Both the position numbers and the translations under genes were made by a program. Positions 6,094 through 9,989 of a DNA stretch of 9,989 bases are shown here, in pieces (positions within the stretch are counted from its first letter, which is position 1; each line of letters begins with the position of its first letter). This DNA comes from Paracoccus sp. (in: a-proteobacteria) (GTDB lineage Bacteria > Pseudomonadota > Alphaproteobacteria > Rhodobacterales > Rhodobacteraceae): NCBI GenBank assembly GCA_018056045.1, contig JAGPGI010000069.1:1-9989 (forward strand). Reading direction: 5' to 3'. The notes below the pieces were generated by a model. It saw nothing but the letters and a program-made list of their open reading frames with translations. It had not been told where the DNA came from and did not search any database.

Positions 6094-7595
6094 GCGAACT
6101 GGTCCGGATGCAGGCTGTCGACAAGCGGTTTCCCGGTGTTCACGCGCTGAAGGCGGTGGATTTCGATCTGCGCCCCGGCGAGGTTCACGCCTTGATGGGC
6201 GAAAACGGCGCCGGGAAATCGACGCTGATGAAATGCCTTTCAGGCGTCTATCAGCCCGATGGCGGCCGCATCCTGATCGACGGGGCCGAGGTCGCCCTGC
6301 CCACGCCCAGAGCCGCGCAGGATCTGGGCATCGGCATCATCCATCAGGAACTGGCCCTGATGCGCGATCTGACCGTGGCGCAGAACATCTGGATCGGGCG
6401 CGAGCCGCGCCTGTCCTTTGGCCGCATCGACGAGGCGCGCCAGAATGCCGATGCGGCGGCGATCTTTCAGGCGATGAACGTGGCGATGGACCCGCGCGCC
6501 CCGGTCTCGGGCCTGACCATTGCCCGCCAGCAGATGGTCGAGATCGCCAAGGCGCTGTCCTATCGCTCGCGCGTGCTGATCATGGACGAACCCACCGCCG
6601 CGCTGAACGGCAACGAAATCGCCGAGCTGTTCACCATCATCCGCAAGCTGCGCGCCGAGGGCGTCGGCATCATCTATATCAGCCACAAGATGGACGAGAT
6701 CCGCCAGATCTCGGACCGGGTGACGGTGATGCGCGACGGCGCCCATGTCGGCACGGTCGAGGCGGCGGATACGCCGATTTCCGCCATCATCTCGATGATG
6801 GTCGGGCGCGAACTGAGTGATGAACACGTGCGCATCCCCGACCTGTCCGGGGCCGAAACCGCGCTTGAGGTGCGCGCCCTCAGCCGGGGTCGCGAACTGA
6901 AAGAGATCAGCTTCAGCCTGAAAAAAGGCGAGGTTCTGGGCTTTGCCGGGCTGATGGGGGCGGGGCGCACGGAACTGGCGCGGGCGATCTTTGGCGCCGA
7001 GCCGCCCGAGCGGGGCGAGATCCGCGTCCATGGCAAGCCGGTCACGATCCGCACGCCCTCGGACGCGGTGCGCGCGGGGATCGGCTATCTGTCCGAGGAT
7101 CGCAAGCATTACGGGCTGGCGCTGGGGCTGGATGTGCGCGCCAATATCGCGCTGGCCAGCCTGCCGCGATATGCCGACCGGCTGGGCCGCATCGACGAGC
7201 CGCAACTGGCCCGGATCGCCCGCGACTATATCGCCACGCTCAGCATCCGCACCCCCTACGACCGGCAAGAGGTGCGGCTGCTGTCGGGCGGCAACCAGCA
7301 AAAGGTGGTGATCGCGAAATGGCTTTTGCGCGATTGCGACATCCTGATCTTTGACGAGCCGACGCGCGGCATCGACGTGGGCGCCAAGGCGGAAATCTAT
7401 CGGCTGCTGAACGATCTGGCCGCCGCGGGCAAGGCGATCATCGTGATCTCCAGCGAACTGCCCGAGGTGGTGCGCCTGTCGCATCGCATCGCGGTAATGT
7501 GCGAGGGGCGGCTGACCGGCATTCTGCCGGGCGGCGCCAGTCAGGAACAGATCATGGCCTTGGCCACGGCACGCGAAGGCATGACCGTCGAATGA
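6090..7595 (+). CDS. Sugar ABC importer ATPase, double-domain RbsA/MglA/XylG type
   Basis: This 501-residue cytoplasmic ATPase powers the sugar importer and contains two fused nucleotide-binding domains, as is normal for CUT2 importers. Domain 1 has Walker [10 protein letters not shown] (37-45), Q-loop HQEL (85-88), a non-canonical signature [10 protein letters not shown] (140-149), Walker [12 protein letters not shown] (162-172) and H-loop ISHKMDE (197-203). Domain 2 has the degenerate Walker [10 protein letters not shown] (287-295), the segment [13 protein letters not shown] (331-343), a canonical signature LSGGNQQK (398-405) and Walker [13 protein letters not shown] (418-429). This asymmetry is typical of the family and not a sign of decay. 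The start overlaps the lactonase stop and the stop overlaps the permease start, both as ATGA, so the three genes are tightly coupled. The fucose-type substrate is inferred from the neighbours. Confidence 0.95.
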   Translation: MSELVRMQAVDKRFPGVHALKAVDFDLRPGEVHALMGENGAGKSTLMKCLSGVYQPDGGRILIDGAEVALPTPRAAQDLGIGIIHQELALMRDLTVAQNIWIGREPRLSFGRIDEARQNADAAAIFQAMNVAMDPRAPVSGLTIARQQMVEIAKALSYRSRVLIMDEPTAALNGNEIAELFTIIRKLRAEGVGIIYISHKMDEIRQISDRVTVMRDGAHVGTVEAADTPISAIISMMVGRELSDEHVRIPDLSGAETALEVRALSRGRELKEISFSLKKGEVLGFAGLMGAGRTELARAIFGAEPPERGEIRVHGKPVTIRTPSDAVRAGIGYLSEDRKHYGLALGLDVRANIALASLPRYADRLGRIDEPQLARIARDYIATLSIRTPYDRQEVRLLSGGNQQKVVIAKWLLRDCDILIFDEPTRGIDVGAKAEIYRLLNDLAAAGKAIIVISSELPEVVRLSHRIAVMCEGRLTGILPGGASQEQIMALATAREGMTVE

Positions 7596-8590
7596 GCGCG
7601 CAGGGGAAGGTGATGGGCATCAAGGAAACCCGCCGCGGCGGAGCGCAGCAAAAGCTCTGGGCATTCGCCAGCCTGATCGTGCTGGTCGCGGGGTTCTCGC
7701 TGGCCAGCCCGAATTTCTTTCAGGTCTCGAATATCATGGCGATCCTGCAGGCCACCTCGGTCAACGGGGTGCTGGCGGTGGGGGTGACGCTGATCATCAT
7801 CACCGGGGGGATCGACCTGTCCATCGGAACGCTGATGACATTCTGCGCGGTGATGACCGGGGTCGTGCTGACCTGGGCCGGGATGCCGCTGTTGCTGGGT
7901 GTCCTGACCTCGATCGCCACGGGGGCGCTGTGCGGGCTGATCTCGGGGACCTTCGTCGCCAAGATGAAGATCCCGCCCTTTATCGCCACGCTGGGCATGA
8001 TGCTGATGCTCAAGGGCCTGTCGCTGATCGTGACCGGCACCAAGCCGATCTATTTCAACGACACCCCCGGATTTTCGGAAATCGCCCAAGGATCGCTGAT
8101 CGGCCGGATCGTGCCGGCATTCCCGGTCCCGAACGGGGTGCTGATCCTGTTCATCGTCTCGGCTGCGGTGGCGTGGATTTTGGGGCGCACGGTGCTGGGG
8201 CGCTATACCTTTGCCCTTGGATCGAACGAAGAGGCCGTGCGGCTTTCGGGCGTCAACACCGACGCCTGGAAAATGGCGATCTATGCGCTGGCGGGCGGGA
8301 TCTGCGGCATCGCCGGTCTGCTGATCGCCAGCCGCCTGAACTCGGCCCAACCCGCGCTTGGCCTTGGCTATGAGCTTGAGGCGATTGCCGCGGTGGTGAT
8401 CGGCGGCACCAGCCTTGCCGGCGGGCGCGGCACCATTCTGGGCACGCTGATCGGGGCGCTGATCATGTCGGTGCTGACCAACGGGCTGCGGGTGATGTCG
8501 GTCGCGCCGGAATGGCAGACCGTGGTGACCGGCGCCATCATCGTCGCCGCCGTCTATGCCGACCAGCTGCGCCGGGGAAAGGCGGGCTGA
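7592..8590 (+). CDS. Sugar ABC importer permease, RbsC/XylH type
   Basis: This 332-residue inner-membrane protein forms the channel of the CUT2 importer, probably as a homodimer since only one permease gene is present. It is highly hydrophobic with about eight to ten membrane segments. Family hallmarks are [15 protein letters not shown] (65-79), [12 protein letters not shown] (126-137), [14 protein letters not shown] (210-223) and [20 protein letters not shown] (261-280). The ATG at 7592 overlaps the ATPase stop; an ATG at 7613, seven codons on, has a GGGGAAGG close upstream and could also be used. The frame is open further upstream, but that part lies inside the ATPase gene. It is 45 nt upstream of the binding-protein gene, a gap with no feature other than the ribosome binding site. 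Confidence 0.94.
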   Translation: MSAQGKVMGIKETRRGGAQQKLWAFASLIVLVAGFSLASPNFFQVSNIMAILQATSVNGVLAVGVTLIIITGGIDLSIGTLMTFCAVMTGVVLTWAGMPLLLGVLTSIATGALCGLISGTFVAKMKIPPFIATLGMMLMLKGLSLIVTGTKPIYFNDTPGFSEIAQGSLIGRIVPAFPVPNGVLILFIVSAAVAWILGRTVLGRYTFALGSNEEAVRLSGVNTDAWKMAIYALAGGICGIAGLLIASRLNSAQPALGLGYELEAIAAVVIGGTSLAGGRGTILGTLIGALIMSVLTNGLRVMSVAPEWQTVVTGAIIVAAVYADQLRRGKAG

Positions 8591-8635
8591 CCGGGACGAC
8601 AGACTGCAAGACGTGAACACAAAGGGAGGAAAATC

Positions 8636-9583
8636 ATGTTCACCAGAAGAACCCTGTTTGGCGCGGTTGCCGCGCTGGCGCTGATCGGTCCAGGTTCGGG
8701 GGCGTTTGCGCAGGACAAGATGCTTGTGCCGCTGATCTCCAAGGGCTTCCAGCACCAGTTCTGGCAGGCGGTGAAGGCCGGGGCAGACAAGGCCGGCGCC
8801 GAACTGGGCGTCACCGTCACCTTCGAGGGGCCGGATAACGAAACCCAGGTCGACAAGCAGATGGACATGCTGGCGGCGGCTCTGGCCAACAAGCCCGCCG
8901 CCATCGGCTTTGCCGCGCTGGACAGCCAGGCGGCGATCCCGCTGCTGCGTCAGGCGCAAGAGGCCAAGATCCCGGTCATCGCCTTTGACTCGGGCGTGGA
9001 CAGCGACATTCCGGTGGCGCTGGCCTCGACCGACAACGTCGCTGCCGCCGCCCTTGCCGCCGACAAGATGGCAGAGCTGATCGGCGATGCCGGCAAGGTC
9101 GCGGTCGTGGCCCATGACCAGACCTCGCGCACCGGGGTCGACCGCCGCGACGGCTTCGTCAACCGCATGAAAGAGGCCCATTCCGGCATCGAGGTCGTGG
9201 CCATCGAATATGGCGGCGGCGACCACCTGAAATCGACCGAGATCACCAAGGCGCTGCTGGCCGCCCATCCCGATCTGAAGGGCATCTTCGGCACCAATGA
9301 GGGTTCGGCCATCGGCGTGGTGAACGGGGTGCGCGAGCTGGGCAGCAAGGGCATCACCATCGTCGGCTATGATTCCGGCAAGGCCCAAACCGACGCGATC
9401 CGCGAAGGGCTGATGGCCGGTGCGATCACCCAGAACCCGGTCGGCATCGGCTATGAGACCGTCAAGGCCGCCGTCGCCGCCGCCAAGGGCGAAGCCGTCA
9501 GCGCCAATATCGACACCGGTTTCTACTGGTACGACAAGTCGAATATCGACGCGCCGGAAGTCGCCGCTGTCCTTTACGAGTGA
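8636..9583 (+). CDS. Periplasmic sugar-binding protein of the CUT2 importer, RbsB-like
   Basis: This 315-residue binding protein delivers a monosaccharide to the permease. The Sec signal peptide covers residues 1-25 (MFTRRTLFGA, a hydrophobic stretch, cleavage after AFA before QD). The mature part shows the Peripla_BP_4 (ribose/galactose-binding, LacI-like) pattern: LISKGFQHQFWQAVKAGADKAG, QVDKQMDMLAAALANKPAAIGFAALDS, IPVIAFDSGVDS, then IFGTNEGSAIGVVNGVRELG and ITIVGYDSGKAQTDAIREGLMAGAITQNP. Aromatic residues near the start of the mature protein (F and W in GFQHQFWQ) are where family members stack on the sugar. GGGAGGA lies 5 nt before the ATG. Its place between the permease and an L-fuconate dehydratase-like gene suggests L-fucose or a similar sugar, but ligands of this family cannot be read reliably from sequence. 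Confidence 0.94.
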   Translation: MFTRRTLFGAVAALALIGPGSGAFAQDKMLVPLISKGFQHQFWQAVKAGADKAGAELGVTVTFEGPDNETQVDKQMDMLAAALANKPAAIGFAALDSQAAIPLLRQAQEAKIPVIAFDSGVDSDIPVALASTDNVAAAALAADKMAELIGDAGKVAVVAHDQTSRTGVDRRDGFVNRMKEAHSGIEVVAIEYGGGDHLKSTEITKALLAAHPDLKGIFGTNEGSAIGVVNGVRELGSKGITIVGYDSGKAQTDAIREGLMAGAITQNPVGIGYETVKAAVAAAKGEAVSANIDTGFYWYDKSNIDAPEVAAVLYE

Positions 9584-9592
9584 CCCGCATCA

Positions 9593-9605
9593 CTGCCGGG
9601 GGCAG
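9593..9605 (+). promoter_or_regulatory. Small hairpin just after the sugar-binding protein gene
   Basis: CTGCC (9593-9597) and GGCAG (9601-9605) can pair around a 3-nt loop, 10 nt after the stop of the binding-protein gene. A second weak pairing, CCTGA (9627-9631) with TCAGG (9639-9643), lies in the same 84-nt gap. Neither is followed by a T-run, so transcription probably continues into the dehydratase gene. A role in stabilising the binding-protein message is possible but unproven. Confidence 0.25.
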
Positions 9606-9667
9606 CGTCCTGTTGTGGCCTCCGGACCTGACCGCCGATCAGGCAGAAAGCAGGAAAAGGGGCGCGC

Positions 9668-9989
9668 ATGACACTGAACGGGCTTGCCATCACCGGGCTG
9701 CGCACGGTCGATGTGCGCTTTCCGACCAGCCAGCATCTGGACGGCTCGGATGCAATGAACCCGGACCCGGATTATTCGGCCGCCTATGTGGTGCTGGAAA
9801 CCGGTGGCGGGCTTGAAGGGCACGGCCTGACCTTTACCATCGGGCGCGGCAATGAAATCTGCATTGCGGCCATTCAGGCGCTGCGGCCGCTGGTCGTCGG
9901 GCTGACGCTGCGCTGGATTGGCCCCGACAAGGGCGCGATCCATCTGGCCACCGGCGCCGTGGTCAATGCGGCATGGGATCTGTGGGCCA
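9668..9989 (+). CDS. fucD: L-fuconate dehydratase-like enolase-superfamily protein, 5' part, with apparent internal gap
   Basis: This frame runs off the right edge after 107 residues. L-fuconate dehydratase converts L-fuconate to 2-keto-3-deoxy-L-fuconate in the non-phosphorylative L-fucose pathway. The segments TVDVRFPTS (13-21), [21 protein letters not shown] (25-45), [13 protein letters not shown] (51-63) and [27 protein letters not shown] (81-107) match what I recall of the Xanthomonas enzyme and human ENOSF1. Only the N-terminal capping domain is visible; the catalytic barrel lies beyond the window. The ATG has AAGGGG 5 nt upstream and follows the binding-protein gene by 84 nt. Oddly, VVGLT (76-80) is joined directly to LRWIGP (81-86), whereas relatives as I recall them carry about 20 residues between these motifs, including a helix. 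The frame is kept. It may be a real deletion, an impaired gene or a sequencing artefact. Confidence 0.85.
   Translation, partial: MTLNGLAITGLRTVDVRFPTSQHLDGSDAMNPDPDYSAAYVVLETGGGLEGHGLTFTIGRGNEICIAAIQALRPLVVGLTLRWIGPDKGAIHLATGAVVNAAWDLWA

Noticed and set aside
6240..7484. A 414-codon minus-strand frame opposite the sugar importer ATPase
   Set aside because: It is a shadow of the ATPase, whose Walker, signature and loop motifs are all on the plus strand.
6090..7595. Non-canonical signature in the first ATPase domain and degenerate Walker A in the second, considered as signs of decay
   Set aside because: Both are normal for the RbsA/MglA/XylG group, in which the two domains are naturally asymmetric.
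7541..9388. A 615-codon open frame on the minus strand opposite the permease and sugar-binding protein genes
   Set aside because: The translation is His-, Arg-, Asp- and Gln-rich with no domain, and the plus strand encodes two convincing transporter proteins there.
9627..9643. Possible terminator between the sugar-binding protein and dehydratase genes
   Set aside because: The stem is only 5 bp with a 7-nt loop and no T-run follows, so it does not support a transcription stop.

Overview
The window looks like chromosomal DNA of a high-GC alphaproteobacterium. The protein style and strongly GC-biased third codon positions fit Rhodobacterales, for example a Paracoccus-like organism. The taxon is inferred from sequence style, not from a database match. 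All visible genes are catabolic or transport genes in two blocks that point away from each other, with an IclR-family regulator near the middle. I see no RNA gene, CRISPR array, insertion sequence, phage gene or attachment site.

Left block (minus strand, about 1-4088, read right to left): a CaiB/BaiF family III CoA-transferase, a Tat-exported periplasmic binding protein of the branched-chain amino acid/amide type, a LivH-type permease and a LivM-type permease cut by the left edge. The LivG and LivF ATPases are not in view and probably lie further left. The order suggests uptake of a carboxylic acid or similar small solute followed by CoA activation. The substrate cannot be read from the sequence.

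Middle (4089-5265): a 237-bp gap holding a perfect 17-bp palindrome and a candidate promoter, then the IclR-family regulator (minus strand), then a 130-bp divergent intergenic region. That region has back-to-back candidate promoters, an 8-bp inverted repeat bracketing the rightward promoter, and a 6-bp-arm palindrome over the leftward one. An octamer, GCGAATGC, occurs in both gaps flanking the regulator.

Right block (plus strand, 5266 to right edge): an amidohydrolase-2 sugar lactonase, a complete CUT2-type sugar ABC importer (double-domain ATPase, permease, binding protein), and the start of a gene that closely resembles L-fuconate dehydratase. Together these suggest an operon for uptake and non-phosphorylative oxidation of L-fucose or a close relative: import, oxidation to the lactone by a dehydrogenase not in view, lactone hydrolysis, then dehydration to 2-keto-3-deoxy-L-fuconate. 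The most unusual observation is that the dehydratase appears to lack about 20 residues, in frame, in its N-terminal domain. Otherwise the window is fairly ordinary accessory metabolism, and I do not see a clearly new kind of system.
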